DNA from: Colwellia sp. Arc7-635
GTDB lineage: Bacteria > Pseudomonadota > Gammaproteobacteria > Enterobacterales > Alteromonadaceae
Assembly: GCF_003971255.1 (NCBI RefSeq)
Contig: NZ_CP034660.1
Coordinates: forward strand, 186,001 to 250,000
Length of the DNA: 64,000 nt
Direction of reading: 5' to 3'
Shown here: positions 17,204-26,325 of the stretch, piece after piece
How positions within the stretch are numbered: the first letter of the stretch is position 1
Layout: each line of letters opens with the position of its first letter
Notes under the pieces: model-generated
The model's database searches: none
What the model was told of the DNA's origin: nothing
What the model saw: the letters and a program-made list of their open reading frames with translations, nothing else
Made by a program: the position numbers and the translations under genes

Positions 17204-17761
17204 TTAACCACTAACAAATGGAAAGCTTAAATATAACTGTATAATTAGAGCATTGGTTATATCGATAAAAAAGGCACCGACTAAAGGTACGACTAAAAAG
17301 GCTTGTGGTGAAGGCCCATGTCGTGAAACTAAAGATTCCATATTCGCTACCGCCGTAGGTGTTGCTCCCAAACCAAAGCCACAATGACCCCCAGCCATAA
17401 TGGCAGCGTCATAGTTTTTACCCATGACTCTAAACGTGATGAAGTAGGCAAAAAGCATTAACATTAACGCTTGTAGTAAAATCATAAAGATCATCGGACC
17501 GGCTAAACTGACTAATTCCCATATTTTTAGTGACATTAACGCCATCGCTAAAAATATTGATAATGCCATGGTGCCCCATAAGTCGATACACGCGCGACTA
17601 ACTTTATAAAGCTTTGTAAATTCAGTCAGATTAGTGATAACAACACCAAATAATAATGGGATCAAAAACGCGGGCAAAATAACATCAATTGTTTTTAATG
17701 CCTCGTAGCCCATGCGACCTAGATACATACACAATAGAATAACAAACAAGGTCTCCATCAT
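17204..17761 (-). CDS. gltS: sodium/glutamate symporter, C-terminal half (split GltS)
   Basis: A 185-residue membrane protein that matches the second half of GltS. The matching parts include LSIFLAMALMSLKIWEL, the second pore loop with AGGHCGFGLGATPTAVANM, and the end with VGAFFIDITNALIIQLYL. It starts at ATGATGG, overlapping the stop of the N-terminal half by four bases, and AGGA lies five bases before the second ATG. Together the two proteins have the full set of GltS motifs at about 404 residues, the normal length. Either a two-subunit transporter, a programmed -1 frameshift at A-AAA-TGA, or a single-base mutation or sequencing error is possible. Confidence 0.85.
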   Translation of the reverse strand: MMETLFVILLCMYLGRMGYEALKTIDVILPAFLIPLLFGVVITNLTEFTKLYKVSRACIDLWGTMALSIFLAMALMSLKIWELVSLAGPMIFMILLQALMLMLFAYFITFRVMGKNYDAAIMAGGHCGFGLGATPTAVANMESLVSRHGPSPQAFLVVPLVGAFFIDITNALIIQLYLSFPFVSG

Positions 17762-18417
17762 TTTCCTAGGGTCACTAAATCATGATCTTCAGGATCGAAT
17801 GTTACGGTGTCGTCGAGTTCTTCGTGGTATGAACTATCAGCTTTTAAGTTATATTTTTTAATCAACCTTTTACTAACGGGCCCGCCAACCAAGCCTCCGA
17901 GAATAAGCCCAAGTGTTGCTGCGGCCATTGCTAGTTCAAATACGCTACTATGCATTCCGTATTCGTTAATAAACAAATCGGCGTATGTTGCGCCACTTCC
18001 ATGTCCACCTGATAAGGTAACTGAACCACCGACTAAGCCCATTATTGGCTCCATTCCTGTTGCGACGGCTATTGATACGCCAACGGCATTTTGTACCAGT
18101 AGATATAATGTTGCGATAGCAAAGAAAATCGCTACTTTAGGCCCACCTTTAATTAATAAACTAAAGCTCGCGCCCAGTCCTACTGTCGTGAAAAATACCG
18201 TCATGAGTGGGTTCTTGAATGCCATATCAAATTGAAAGTTAATATCAAAATAGCTATGCGCAATGGCCGCGATAAGAGAAAAAGCGATGCCACCAACGAC
18301 GGGCTCAGGAATGTTATTGTTTTTAAGAAAAGTTATTTTACTATTAAGGTAATAGCCAGAAAAAAGTATGACTAAGGCAACTAAGAGTGTCTCTGCGGTC
18401 GAAATTTCAATATTCAT
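17758..18417 (-). CDS. gltS: sodium/glutamate symporter, N-terminal half (split GltS)
   Basis: A 219-residue membrane protein matching the first half of GltS. It has NIPEPVVGGIAFSLIAA, the TVGLGASFSLLIKGGPKV region, LVQNAVGVSIA and the first pore loop GGSVTLSGGHGSGATYADLF. It ends in a hydrophilic tail (about 190-219) equal to the central cytoplasmic loop of GltS, so the break falls between the two inverted-topology halves. The frame ends GGA AAA TGA and the second half starts inside it. Transport of glutamate with sodium across the inner membrane is the family function. Confidence 0.85.
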   Translation of the reverse strand: MNIEISTAETLLVALVILFSGYYLNSKITFLKNNNIPEPVVGGIAFSLIAAIAHSYFDINFQFDMAFKNPLMTVFFTTVGLGASFSLLIKGGPKVAIFFAIATLYLLVQNAVGVSIAVATGMEPIMGLVGGSVTLSGGHGSGATYADLFINEYGMHSSVFELAMAAATLGLILGGLVGGPVSKRLIKKYNLKADSSYHEELDDTVTFDPEDHDLVTLGK

Positions 18418-18466
18418 ATGAGTACTGTATCTTTTTAAAGGGGAGTTATTACTATTCGCACATGAA

Positions 18467-18493
18467 GCTAATCCTAATTAACATAGGATTAGC
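18467..18493. repeat. perfect inverted repeat upstream of split gltS
   Basis: GCTAATCCTA (18467-18476) and TAGGATTAGC (18484-18493) are perfectly complementary around a seven-base centre. It lies about 50 bases before the gltS start and has no T-run on either strand, so an operator or a leader hairpin is more likely than a terminator. The rest of the 426 bases up to 18843 is AT-rich with no gene that I can see. Confidence 0.5.
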
Positions 18494-18843
18494 AGGTAAC
18501 AAATTAGCCAGTGTTATTAATGGAAACTCTCTTGGTAATTGGAGGTTTCACTTGTAAAAATTGCTATAAGTATATTTTTAGCGCCGGAGCTTAGCATATA
18601 CCCGCAACCAATCAATAAGCATGTTGTAACATGGAAAATTATTGTTAGGTAGCTTGTCAGCTAAGCCAGTCACTGTTGTTAACTATCTATTTGAAACTTC
18701 AATAAAATAAAGGAACCCGTAACTTATTATGGCTAGCTGATATGAACCGAATCTGATAATCAATATTGTTATTATAGCGGCATGGGTTTAACTACATTAT
18801 TCTTACTAAGCATGAACACTCAGCATTAATATTAATTAAAATT

Positions 18844-18870
18844 GAACTATGTTTAGGTAATGCGCTCTTA
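18844..18870 (+). promoter_or_regulatory. ECF/RpoE-type promoter of small-RNA unit 3
   Basis: GAACTA at 18844-18849, 16 bases, then TCTTA at 18866-18870. It has the same spacing as the promoters of copies 1 and 2, although the spacer sequences themselves are unrelated. This argues that the boxes are under selection. Confidence 0.55.
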
Positions 18871-18875
18871 CTTAG

Positions 18876-18956
18876 CAAGAGATTCTCCCCTCGGTTTTGT
18901 TTTTATTAGTGTTTTTATTAGTGTTATAAGCTCCTCGATTGAGGGGCTTTTTTTTT
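18876..18956 (+). ncRNA. candidate small RNA, copy 3 of 3
   Basis: The 5' block is AAGAGATTCTCCCCTCGGTT. The T-rich middle is nearly the same as in copy 1. The terminator stem is AAGCTCCTC (18928-18936) with GAGGGGCTT (18941-18949, one G-U pair), running into nine T. The next plus-strand gene, ahpC, begins almost 300 bases later behind its own OxyR-type site, so this unit ends before it. The copies flank the split gltS genes (two on one side, one on the other), all reading in the same direction. Confidence 0.6.
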
Positions 18957-19131
18957 GCCTTATTCATCAAATCTGACAACTTATAGCTATGAGTTGTCCA
19001 CACCATTTTATTCTGCCAAGACTCCTCACACCTATATCTAGGTGTAGTGACTTAACTGCTTTGTATGAGGCTTTTCTTTATGAGTTATTGCTCTGACAAC
19101 TTTTATATATTTTTGCATTTATCATATATCC

Positions 19132-19146
19132 ATAGATAGAAGCTAT
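19132..19146 (+). promoter_or_regulatory. OxyR binding site before ahpC
   Basis: ATAGATAGAAGCTAT fits the OxyR core consensus ATAGnTnnnAnCTAT at every fixed position. It lies 103 bases before the ahpC start codon. The oxyR gene itself is three genes away. Peroxide induction of ahpC and ahpF through this site is the expected effect. Confidence 0.75.
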
Positions 19147-19248
19147 CGATATGATAAATTCAAACGATTGTTCCTATTTCAAGGTTAGACGTATCATTAT
19201 CCCAACTTAACAAGTACACACATTTTTAAAAAACTATTGGAGATAAAC

Positions 19249-19818
19249 ATGTATAACTCAATTATCAACTCAACGATTCAACCTTTCAACGCAACAGCAT
19301 TTAGCAACGGCGAATTCATTGAAGTATCAGAAGCAGATGTTGCAGGTAAATGGGCAGTATTTTTCTTCTACCCAGCTGACTTTACATTTGTCTGCCCAAC
19401 TGAGTTAGGCGACATGGCTGACCATTACGCTCAACTACAAGAAATGGGCGTTGAAGTTTACTCAGTATCAACTGACACACACTTTACACACAAAGCATGG
19501 CACGGTAGTTCAGACACTATTGGTAAAATTACTTACCCAATGATTGGTGACCCAACAGGTAAAATTACGCGTAACTTTGGTGTCATGATTGAAGATGATG
19601 GTTTAGCACTTCGTGGTACGTTTGTTGTTAACCCTGAAGGCGAAGTTAAAATTGCCGAAATACATGACCTAGGTATAGGCCGTTCAGCGAAAGAGTTAGT
19701 GCGTAAAATTCAAGCCGCACAATATGTAGCTGACCACGACGGTGAAGTATGTCCAGCAGCATGGCAGCCAGGTGCAGAAACGTTAACGCCATCATTAGAC
19801 TTAGTTGGCAAAATCTAA
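19249..19818 (+). CDS. ahpC: alkyl hydroperoxide reductase peroxidase subunit
   Basis: A 189-residue typical 2-Cys peroxiredoxin. The peroxidatic cysteine is C49 in FTFVCPTE and the resolving cysteine is C168 in EVCPAAW. The C-terminal LDLVGKI tail ends as in E. coli AhpC. The start is ATG 19249 with GGAG six bases upstream; the longer frame from TTG 19237 would place the ribosome binding site inside the gene. It reduces hydrogen and organic peroxides and is recycled by AhpF, encoded 99 bases downstream. An OxyR box lies upstream and a partial terminator hairpin follows. Confidence 0.95.
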   Translation: MYNSIINSTIQPFNATAFSNGEFIEVSEADVAGKWAVFFFYPADFTFVCPTELGDMADHYAQLQEMGVEVYSVSTDTHFTHKAWHGSSDTIGKITYPMIGDPTGKITRNFGVMIEDDGLALRGTFVVNPEGEVKIAEIHDLGIGRSAKELVRKIQAAQYVADHDGEVCPAAWQPGAETLTPSLDLVGKI

Positions 19819-19833
19819 ACTGCAGCTAACATC

Positions 19834-19866
19834 ACCGCGGTATGACTGAAAGTATCGCGGTATTTT
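19834..19866 (+). terminator. hairpin between ahpC and ahpF, possible attenuator
   Basis: ACCGCGGTA (19834-19842) pairs with TATCGCGGT (19853-19861) with one G-T or mismatched position, followed by ATTTTCC. The tail is short, so some transcripts would read on into ahpF. This would give more AhpC than AhpF, as is usual for the pair. Confidence 0.5.
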
Positions 19867-19917
19867 CCAAAAAATAAATAAAAATCATATTCATCAGTAT
19901 TCTCGAAGGAATAAACC

Positions 19918-21519
19918 ATGCTAGATACGAACTTAAAGCAACAACTAAAGACCTATTTACAAAATTTAACCTCGGCTGTTGAATTATCAGTATTTTTAGG
20001 CGAAGACTTAAAATCAAAAGAATTAGCGACCTTGGTGACAGAAATTGCTGAAATATCAGCATTAGTAACGGTTGTTGCAGCAGATGCTAGCAATGAACGT
20101 GTGCCATCAATGTTAGTCAAATCGGTAAAAACCGGCGGCGAAATGCGCTTTGCTGGTGTACCGATGGGGCATGAATTTACCTCATTAGTGTTAGCCCTAT
20201 TACATAGTGGCGGACACCCAATTAAGCTTGATAAAGCGGTTATCGAACAAGTAGCTGCACTCGAAGGCGAGTATAGCTTTGAAACTTATATCTCGTTAAG
20301 TTGCCAAAATTGTCCAGACGTTGTGCAAGCGCTTAATATGATGGCGGCGATTAACCCACAAATTAAACATGTGATGGTTGATGGCTCACTATTTCAAGAA
20401 GAAGTTTACAAACGCGATATTCTTTCTGTGCCTGCTGTGTACTTAAACGGCAAAGCTTTTGCTCAGGGCAGAATGACCGTCACTGAGATCTTAAATAAAG
20501 TAGATACAAATGCTGGCGCGAGACAAGCAAAAGCAATAGACAACAAAGAAGCATTTGATTTATTAGTGATTGGTGGCGGCCCAGCGGGTGCGGCATCAGC
20601 AATATATAGTGCTCGTAAAGGTATACGCACTGGTATCGTTGCAGACCGCTTTGGTGGTCAAGTGCAAGATACGATGGCGATTGAAAACTTTATTTCTGTC
20701 AGTGCTACCGAAGGTCCCAAACTTGTAGCGAGTTTAGAAAACCATGTTAATGACTATGATGTTGATATTATGAATAATCAACGGGTCAAAAATATTATTG
20801 AAAGTGATGTTGAAGGTGGCTTAATTACCGTTGAATTAGAAAACGGAGCGACATTACAAACACGTTCAACCGTTATTGCAACCGGTGCAAGATGGAGAGA
20901 AATGAACGTTACAGGTGAACAAGAATACCGCGGTAAAGGTGTGGCTTATTGCCCGCATTGTGACGGCCCTTTATTTAAAGGAAAATCAGTCGCCGTTATT
21001 GGTGGTGGTAATTCAGGTATTGAGGCTGCCATCGACCTTGCTGGATTAGTTGAACATGTAACCGTCTTGGAATTTGATACCGTATTACGTGCTGATGCTG
21101 TATTACAAAATAAAGCGCGTTCGTTACCTAATGTCGATATTATTGTTAATGCGCAAACGACAGAAGTATTAGGCAATGGTAAGCATGTAACGGGGCTTAA
21201 TTACCTTAATCGAGCAACAAATGCGCAAGAAACTATCGAACTTGCCGGCATATTTGTCCAAATTGGCTTAGTACCTAATTCACAATTTTTAAAAGGTACA
21301 ATTGATTTAACTGAGCGCGGTGAAGTGATCGTTAATCAAAAAGGTGAAACTAATATCGCTGGTGTTTATGCGGCAGGAGATGTAACTAATACACCTTTTA
21401 AGCAAATCATTATTGCGATGGGTAGTGGGGCAACCGCCGCTTTAGGTGCTTTTGATTACTTGATCAGAACACCAAACCCTTTAGAAAACACTGAAAGTGC
21501 TAGTGAAGCTGCCGCGTAG
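19918..21519 (+). CDS. ahpF: alkyl hydroperoxide reductase flavoprotein subunit
   Basis: A 533-residue protein in the usual AhpF order. It starts with an N-terminal thioredoxin-like pair of folds (about 1-195) with the CQNC redox centre (about 129-132). The FAD domain follows with [11 protein letters not shown] (about 219), then the CPHC centre (about 345-348, in [11 protein letters not shown]) and the NADH-binding [12 protein letters not shown]. The C-terminal FAD motif is [13 protein letters not shown]. It passes electrons from NADH through FAD and two disulfides to AhpC. An AAGGA site precedes the ATG. It probably shares the OxyR-controlled transcript with ahpC and is closed by a strong terminator. 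Confidence 0.95.
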   Translation: MLDTNLKQQLKTYLQNLTSAVELSVFLGEDLKSKELATLVTEIAEISALVTVVAADASNERVPSMLVKSVKTGGEMRFAGVPMGHEFTSLVLALLHSGGHPIKLDKAVIEQVAALEGEYSFETYISLSCQNCPDVVQALNMMAAINPQIKHVMVDGSLFQEEVYKRDILSVPAVYLNGKAFAQGRMTVTEILNKVDTNAGARQAKAIDNKEAFDLLVIGGGPAGAASAIYSARKGIRTGIVADRFGGQVQDTMAIENFISVSATEGPKLVASLENHVNDYDVDIMNNQRVKNIIESDVEGGLITVELENGATLQTRSTVIATGARWREMNVTGEQEYRGKGVAYCPHCDGPLFKGKSVAVIGGGNSGIEAAIDLAGLVEHVTVLEFDTVLRADAVLQNKARSLPNVDIIVNAQTTEVLGNGKHVTGLNYLNRATNAQETIELAGIFVQIGLVPNSQFLKGTIDLTERGEVIVNQKGETNIAGVYAAGDVTNTPFKQIIIAMGSGATAALGAFDYLIRTPNPLENTESASEAAA

Positions 21520-21585
21520 TTCACGAGTAAAAATCTATTAAAGATGGTATTGAAAGTTAAGTACTACCAAGATAAAAAACACGCG

Positions 21586-21624
21586 AAAAAAAACGCTATC
21601 GTCATCAACGATAGCGTTTTTTTT
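21586..21624. terminator. strong bidirectional terminator between ahpF and oxyR
   Basis: An A8 run, CGCTATCG, a seven-base loop, CGATAGCG and a T8 run form a perfectly symmetric hairpin. It separates two convergent genes and would work for both. Confidence 0.9.
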
Positions 21625-21708
21625 ATTATTAATTAACGTTAACTTTATAGTATTAGGCAAATTTAGATATTTCGAAATACGGTAATAATCTAGGCAATAC
21701 TCTTCGTA

Positions 21709-22608
21709 TTAATCAAAAAGGCCGTTTACTGCTTGCCTCACTTCACTGACAATCGCTCTGACACTTTCCATTCTGGTGTAACCAGCACGACAAAGTAAGG
21801 CTATTTCGCGTATGGGTTGTGGACTATCAAACGGAATATAACGAATGTGCTGCTGGGGAGCATAATTAATGGTGGCCAATTGCGGTAACAAAGTAATGCC
21901 CATATTACTCGCCACCATATAACGCAAGGTTTCAAGACTGGTAGCACGAAAGCTATGATCTTCTTCTGCACCGGCACTAAAACAATAACCCATCGCTTGA
22001 TCTCGTAAGCAATGACCATCTTCTAAAGTAAGAATTTTTTGATTGTGTAAATCATCAAAACTGACCTTGGTTTTATCTGCAAGTGCATGTGAAGGTGACG
22101 TTGCCATCACTAAAGGCTCGTTAAATAAATCATAACGCTCAAAACGAGACATTTCAGGTAACCAAGGCAGAATTAAGATATCGAGCTTGCCAGTTTCTAA
22201 TTGTTGCAGCAAATCTTGTGTTCTATTTTCATGTAAATAGAAGTTTATTCTCGTTAGCTTACTATTCAAGGCTGGCATGATATGCGGCAATATATAGGGG
22301 GCTAAAGTGGGAATTAAGCCAATATGTAAATCACCTGAAAGTGGATCAAGTAACGCTTTTGCTGCTTCTTCAAAATTATTTGCTGCGTTCAAAACCTGCA
22401 TAGCCTGTTGGACAAGTTTTTCTCCAGCAGGAGTTAACATAACATTGCGGGGTTGGCGCTCAATTAACGTTAGCTTTAATCGTTGCTCTAGCTTTTGGAT
22501 TTGACCACTTAATGTCGGCTGACTGACAAAGCAGGCGTCAGCGGCATGACCAAAATGTTTATATTCAGCAATGGCGGTGAGATATTCTAAATCACGTATT
22601 TTTATCAT
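21709..22608 (-). CDS. oxyR: hydrogen peroxide sensor and transcription regulator OxyR
   Basis: A 299-residue LysR-type regulator. The winged helix-turn-helix (about 1-60) includes FGHAADACFVSQPTLSGQI. The sensor domain has the OxyR redox pair: C200 in DGHCLRDQ and C209 in MGYCF, equal to C199 and C208 of E. coli OxyR. Oxidation to a disulfide switches it on. It sits convergent to ahpF, a likely target. A perfect OxyR box overlaps its start codon, which predicts autoregulation. I see no Shine-Dalgarno sequence before the ATG. Confidence 0.93.
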   Translation of the reverse strand: MIKIRDLEYLTAIAEYKHFGHAADACFVSQPTLSGQIQKLEQRLKLTLIERQPRNVMLTPAGEKLVQQAMQVLNAANNFEEAAKALLDPLSGDLHIGLIPTLAPYILPHIMPALNSKLTRINFYLHENRTQDLLQQLETGKLDILILPWLPEMSRFERYDLFNEPLVMATSPSHALADKTKVSFDDLHNQKILTLEDGHCLRDQAMGYCFSAGAEEDHSFRATSLETLRYMVASNMGITLLPQLATINYAPQQHIRYIPFDSPQPIREIALLCRAGYTRMESVRAIVSEVRQAVNGLFD

Positions 22609-22621
22609 AGTTAATATCTAT
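22607..22621 (-). promoter_or_regulatory. OxyR-type site overlapping the oxyR start codon
   Basis: ATAGTTAATATCTAT fits the ATAGnTnnnAnCTAT core at every fixed position. Two of its bases belong to the oxyR start codon (CAT at 22606-22608 on this strand). Binding here would block oxyR transcription or elongation, in line with the known negative autoregulation of oxyR in enteric bacteria. Confidence 0.6.
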
Positions 22622-22893
22622 TGATATAAGTATATTGATTGTTTTGTCGATATTAACCTGTGTTTTTGGCTTTAGCCAGCTTCATAGTACGATAGTTTTT
22701 ATTTTAACCATTAAGTGCGAGCAGATAATTAATCAATTTGTGCTCCGAATCACGGCCAAGTTTTAGCGTGACATTCGGCTAAATATAACACTATATGTGA
22801 TGTCAGATAAGGTAGGAATATAGGCTATCCTTTGCGAGTAGACTTTTAAATGATAAAGCATGACAAATACTAATTATGAAACTCGTTTTTATT

Positions 22894-22914
22894 AAACATT
22901 GTTTAACAATGTTT
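22894..22914. repeat. perfect inverted repeat between oxyR and the chemoreceptor gene
   Basis: AAACATTGTT and AACAATGTTT are perfect complements around a single T, followed by TTATTT. It may be an operator for the chemoreceptor gene, which begins 90 bases later, or a hairpin. The rest of the 396-base gap is AT-rich and holds only the OxyR site. Confidence 0.45.
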
Positions 22915-23004
22915 TTATTTATAATTTTATAAAATACTCGATTGAAATATAGCAGAGTATTAAAATTAATTTTATACTCATGACACATTCCTTCATAAGA
23001 CTAA

Positions 23005-24861
23005 ATGTTGAATTATTATATGAAACTTACCATTAAACAAAAACTGTACGTGATTGTCTCCTTGGTTATCTTGGGGCTTTTTGGTCTATATCTCGAAAAT
23101 GCCGCTAATGAAAATAATGTCAATAATTTAGTTGAAATTAAATCAGAGCTAAAAGAATTACAAATATCGATGCTGCAATTACGCCGTACTGAAAAAGATT
23201 TTTTGTTACGTAAAGATATAAAATATGGTGAAACGTTTAGTACGACATTCAAGCATTCTTTAAAGTTGGTGAGCAACCTAGAGCAACGTTTAGCTGACGC
23301 TGATATATCTGCAAAAGAATTATCAGCAATTAAAACTAGTCTGCAAAGTTATCAACAGGCCTTTGAGCAATTAGTTACGGTTTCAGTAGAAAAGGGGTTA
23401 GATAAAGACTCAGGAGTTTATGGCAAACTTAGAGCTGCTACTCACGCACTAGAAACCAGTCTAAAAACTGTTCAGGATTTTGAATCAAATACGCTGTTAC
23501 TAACCTTAAGGCGCCATGAAAAAGATTTTATGTTACGTAATGATGAAAAATACCTTGGCCGCTTGTTGGCTACGGCTGACAAACTTGCTAGCCGTTTGGA
23601 AGACCCCAGTACTAAGCAACTATTAGTATCCTATAAAGCTGAATTTAATAAGTTTGTTGATATATCTAAGCAAATAGGACTCGATTATAAATCTGGTATT
23701 CTTGGTAATGTACGCGCTGCGGTTCATCGTGTTGAACGTGATCTCGATAAAGAAATTATTATTTTAAATAAGTATATCGCTGAAGAAATTGAGCAAAGCC
23801 ACACCCAACATTTGATTATAACGCTTCTCGTTTCACTGTTAATTACTGCTGTTGTTAGTATTGTTGCTAAGCAAATAATTACACCATTAAATAATTTCTC
23901 AAAGCGTATATCTGAAATTAGAAAAGGTAATGATCTGACTCAACGTACCGAAGATAGTCATGATGAAATAGGCGCGATTTCGAAAGAATTTAATATCTTC
24001 ATGGCACATTTTCAGACTCTGATTCAAAGTATTAATCAAACCGTAGATGCGCTTAGTGCTTCATCTTCTGTAGTTTCAAGAAGCGTTGCTAAAACGACAG
24101 AGGGAATAGTAAACCAGTCACGTGAAAGTGATATGGTAGCCACCGCTGTCACCGAAATGGGGATCGTTGCTAGTGAAATCGCTAATAATGCCCATTTGAC
24201 TAAAGATAGAACCGATGAGGCATCGATTAAAGCGGTTGAAGGTAAGGAAAAACTCGATAGTACCGTGGTAAATATTAATCAGCTATCTGAGCAATTGATT
24301 CATGCTGGTGAAGAAATTGTGCAATTACAAGAGAAAAGTAATGGTATTTCTTCGGTACTTGAAGTGATTAAAGGCATTGCTGACCAAACAAACTTATTAG
24401 CTTTAAACGCTGCTATTGAAGCGGCCAGAGCGGGTGAACAAGGGCGTGGTTTTGCTGTTGTTGCCGATGAGGTTAGAACCTTAGCGGTAAGAACACAAGA
24501 TTCTACAGCAGAAATAACATCTATTATCAATGAGTTGCAGGTTACCACCTCAGATATCGTTAAAACGGTGGGTATTTGTAAAGAACAAGGCTTAAATAGT
24601 GTTACCCAAGCACAAGATACTGAGCAGGTGCTTAATGAAATTATCACTGATGTTAATGCTATCGCAGAAATGACCGTGCTAGTGGCAACGGCGGTCGAAC
24701 AGCAATCGATTGTGGTGAAAGAGGTCGATGAGAATATCATTCGCATTCGTGATATTGGTGAGCAAGTTGCACAAGACTCGAAGGAAAATTCGCGAGCCAG
24801 TGAAGATGTTGCAGCCCTTGCTAGCGATCTTCATAAAGAAGCAAGTATTTTTAAGATATAA
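23005..24861 (+). CDS. methyl-accepting chemotaxis protein with HBM-type sensor
   Basis: A 618-residue transmembrane chemoreceptor. TM1 is about 13-30 and TM2 about 262-284. The periplasmic part is all-helical and built of two similar modules, each with the motif LRR-x-EKDF-(L/M)LR (near residues 54 and 170), typical of the helical bimodular sensor. A HAMP domain (about 285-340) and the signalling hairpin follow, with the highly conserved tip [20 protein letters not shown] and [15 protein letters not shown]. The ligand is unknown; HBM sensors studied so far bind organic acids. The ATG at 23020 is an alternative start. No pentapeptide for CheR is seen at the end. Confidence 0.9.
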   Translation: MLNYYMKLTIKQKLYVIVSLVILGLFGLYLENAANENNVNNLVEIKSELKELQISMLQLRRTEKDFLLRKDIKYGETFSTTFKHSLKLVSNLEQRLADADISAKELSAIKTSLQSYQQAFEQLVTVSVEKGLDKDSGVYGKLRAATHALETSLKTVQDFESNTLLLTLRRHEKDFMLRNDEKYLGRLLATADKLASRLEDPSTKQLLVSYKAEFNKFVDISKQIGLDYKSGILGNVRAAVHRVERDLDKEIIILNKYIAEEIEQSHTQHLIITLLVSLLITAVVSIVAKQIITPLNNFSKRISEIRKGNDLTQRTEDSHDEIGAISKEFNIFMAHFQTLIQSINQTVDALSASSSVVSRSVAKTTEGIVNQSRESDMVATAVTEMGIVASEIANNAHLTKDRTDEASIKAVEGKEKLDSTVVNINQLSEQLIHAGEEIVQLQEKSNGISSVLEVIKGIADQTNLLALNAAIEAARAGEQGRGFAVVADEVRTLAVRTQDSTAEITSIINELQVTTSDIVKTVGICKEQGLNSVTQAQDTEQVLNEIITDVNAIAEMTVLVATAVEQQSIVVKEVDENIIRIRDIGEQVAQDSKENSRASEDVAALASDLHKEASIFKI

Positions 24862-24890
24862 GCTTTAATTAGCATAGCAAATGTTAACAA

Positions 24891-24927
24891 ACCCATCAGA
24901 AGTTAGTATTTCTGGTGGGTTTTTTTA
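24891..24927 (+). terminator. rho-independent terminator after the chemoreceptor gene
   Basis: ACCCATCAGAA (24891-24901) pairs with TTCTGGTGGGT (24910-24920) with one mismatch or G-T pair, and runs into eight T. Confidence 0.85.
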
Positions 24928-25040
24928 TATCTAGGCATTCATTATTTTTATTATGTTTTTACGTTCTATTCAATATTACATTTTATATCAAACAATAGTG
25001 GTTATTTGCTCTACAGGAACTACTTGCGTTTATTTACAGC

Positions 25041-25056
25041 CTGTATACAATGACAG
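25041..25056 (+). promoter_or_regulatory. SOS box 1 upstream of lexA
   Basis: CTGTATACAATGACAG has the LexA CTG-N10-CAG core with an AT-rich centre. It is 52 bases before the lexA start. Confidence 0.8.
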
Positions 25057-25061
25057 TCATA

Positions 25062-25077
25062 CTGTTTAAAAATACAG
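25062..25077 (+). promoter_or_regulatory. SOS box 2 upstream of lexA
   Basis: CTGTTTAAAAATACAG is a second CTG-N10-CAG operator, preceded by TA as in the full consensus. Its centre is 21 bases from that of box 1, so two LexA dimers would bind the same face of the helix. Two boxes before lexA are also found in E. coli. Confidence 0.85.
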
Positions 25078-25107
25078 GCTTGAACTTAACTCGCTTAAGG
25101 AATAACT

Positions 25108-25722
25108 ATGCGCCCTTTAACACCTCGACAACAGCAGATTTTTGATCTGATCAGAGAGAAAATTTCTGATACCGGTATGCCGCCAACGCGTGCCGAAATT
25201 GCTAGATTTTTTGGCTTTAAGTCAGCGAATGCAGCGGAAGAACACTTAAAAGCGCTAGCCAAAAAGGGCTACATCGAGATGCTACCAGGCACGTCTCGTG
25301 GTATTCGCCTTACTGAAGAGTTTATTGAAGAAGACGGTTTACCGTTAATTGGCCGTGTTGCTGCTGGAGAGCCTATTTTGGCGCAAGAGCATGTTGAACA
25401 GCACTACAAAATTGACGGTAGCTTATTTCATCCCGCCGCGGATTACTTGTTACGTGTTCAAGGTGAAAGCATGAAAGATATCGGCATTATGGACGGAGAC
25501 TTACTGGCTGTTCATCAAACTAGTGAAGTGCAAAATGGCCAAGTCATTGTTGCCCGTGTTGAAGACGATGTTACTGTTAAACGTTTTAAGCGTGATGGAA
25601 ATATCGTTTATTTACATGCAGAGAATAAAGAATTTTCACCTATTACAGTAGATTTAACATCGCAAAGCTTTAATGTTGAAGGCATTGCTGTTGGCGTTAT
25701 CCGAGCTGAAAACTGGATGTAG
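25108..25722 (+). CDS. lexA: SOS repressor LexA
   Basis: A 204-residue LexA. The winged helix-turn-helix starts [14 protein letters not shown] and includes [20 protein letters not shown]. The autocleavage site is A86-G87 in VAAGEP, and the catalytic dyad is S121 (GESMKD) and K158 (VTVKRF). All active residues are present, so RecA-stimulated self-cleavage should occur. Two SOS boxes lie just upstream for autoregulation. AAGGA precedes the ATG. No dinF or sulA follows; the DinF-like MATE gene is 11 kb away. Confidence 0.97.
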   Translation: MRPLTPRQQQIFDLIREKISDTGMPPTRAEIARFFGFKSANAAEEHLKALAKKGYIEMLPGTSRGIRLTEEFIEEDGLPLIGRVAAGEPILAQEHVEQHYKIDGSLFHPAADYLLRVQGESMKDIGIMDGDLLAVHQTSEVQNGQVIVARVEDDVTVKRFKRDGNIVYLHAENKEFSPITVDLTSQSFNVEGIAVGVIRAENWM

Positions 25723-25744
25723 CTATTCGCGTTATTCAAATGTT

Positions 25745-25795
25745 ATTACAAGCAGGTTTGACTGATTTATTCGTTTAAATCTGCTGTAATTTCCC
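25745..25795 (+). terminator. probable lexA terminator
   Basis: ATTACA-GCAG-TTT (25745-25759) pairs with AAA-CTGC-GTAAT (25777-25790) with small bulges, followed by a pyrimidine-rich TTCCCTTTTC. The stem is long but the tail is imperfect. Confidence 0.5.
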
Positions 25796-26103
25796 TTTTC
25801 TTATTATGTATTTTAGTATTTAACAGGGTATTTTTTATGCTAAAGGTTATTATTCATAACTTCACCTACAATTTATTCAGTTAAAAATTTTTAGTCTCAT
25901 TCTTTTCAAAATTCATTCTAGAACCATTTCCTTGTATCTATAAAACTTTTAATTTTGCTAAGTAGTATATTAACTATCTCAATTGGCAAGTGCCTTATAA
26001 CTGCTTTGCTGTGAATATTTAAGCACTTTTTTCTGTTCTATAGATTAGTCTAAATTTAGCCTTATCTTACTTTTATCCTTTATCGCTCTTCTAAGCTTTA
26101 TTT

Positions 26104-26122
26104 GTTTAGAATAATTCTCATT
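26104..26122 (+). promoter_or_regulatory. Fur-like iron box
   Basis: The 15 bases AGAATAATTCTCATT (26108-26122) equal the right three quarters of the classical Fur operator form AATGAGAATAATTCTCATT; the left four bases are poor. It is about 400 bases before coxB, so its target could be the oxidase promoter or an unseen short transcript. Confidence 0.4.
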
Positions 26123-26325
26123 CTCGTGATCTTATGTAGCGTATAGATTGTTTTTTATACAGGTTGACGCTGTGGTGATTATTTATTATTCAGTGTGAAA
26201 AATGAGCGCAGGTCAAAAAATAAACATAGGCGCCACCCTTTTAAAAATGCACTATTCACTACCTTTAGGGTTTTTACTCTATTGTATTTATTGGTTTTTA
26301 TTTTGCCTGCTTTTGAAATTTTAAA

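Noticed and set aside
24300-24746. A 148-codon minus-strand frame within the chemoreceptor gene
   Set aside because: It is the complement of the highly conserved signalling domain. Its Ser/Thr/Val-rich composition is an antisense by-product.
26237-26275. Iron-regulated RyhB-like RNA behind the Fur-like box
   Set aside because: The hairpin is weak and no RyhB core sequence could be found.
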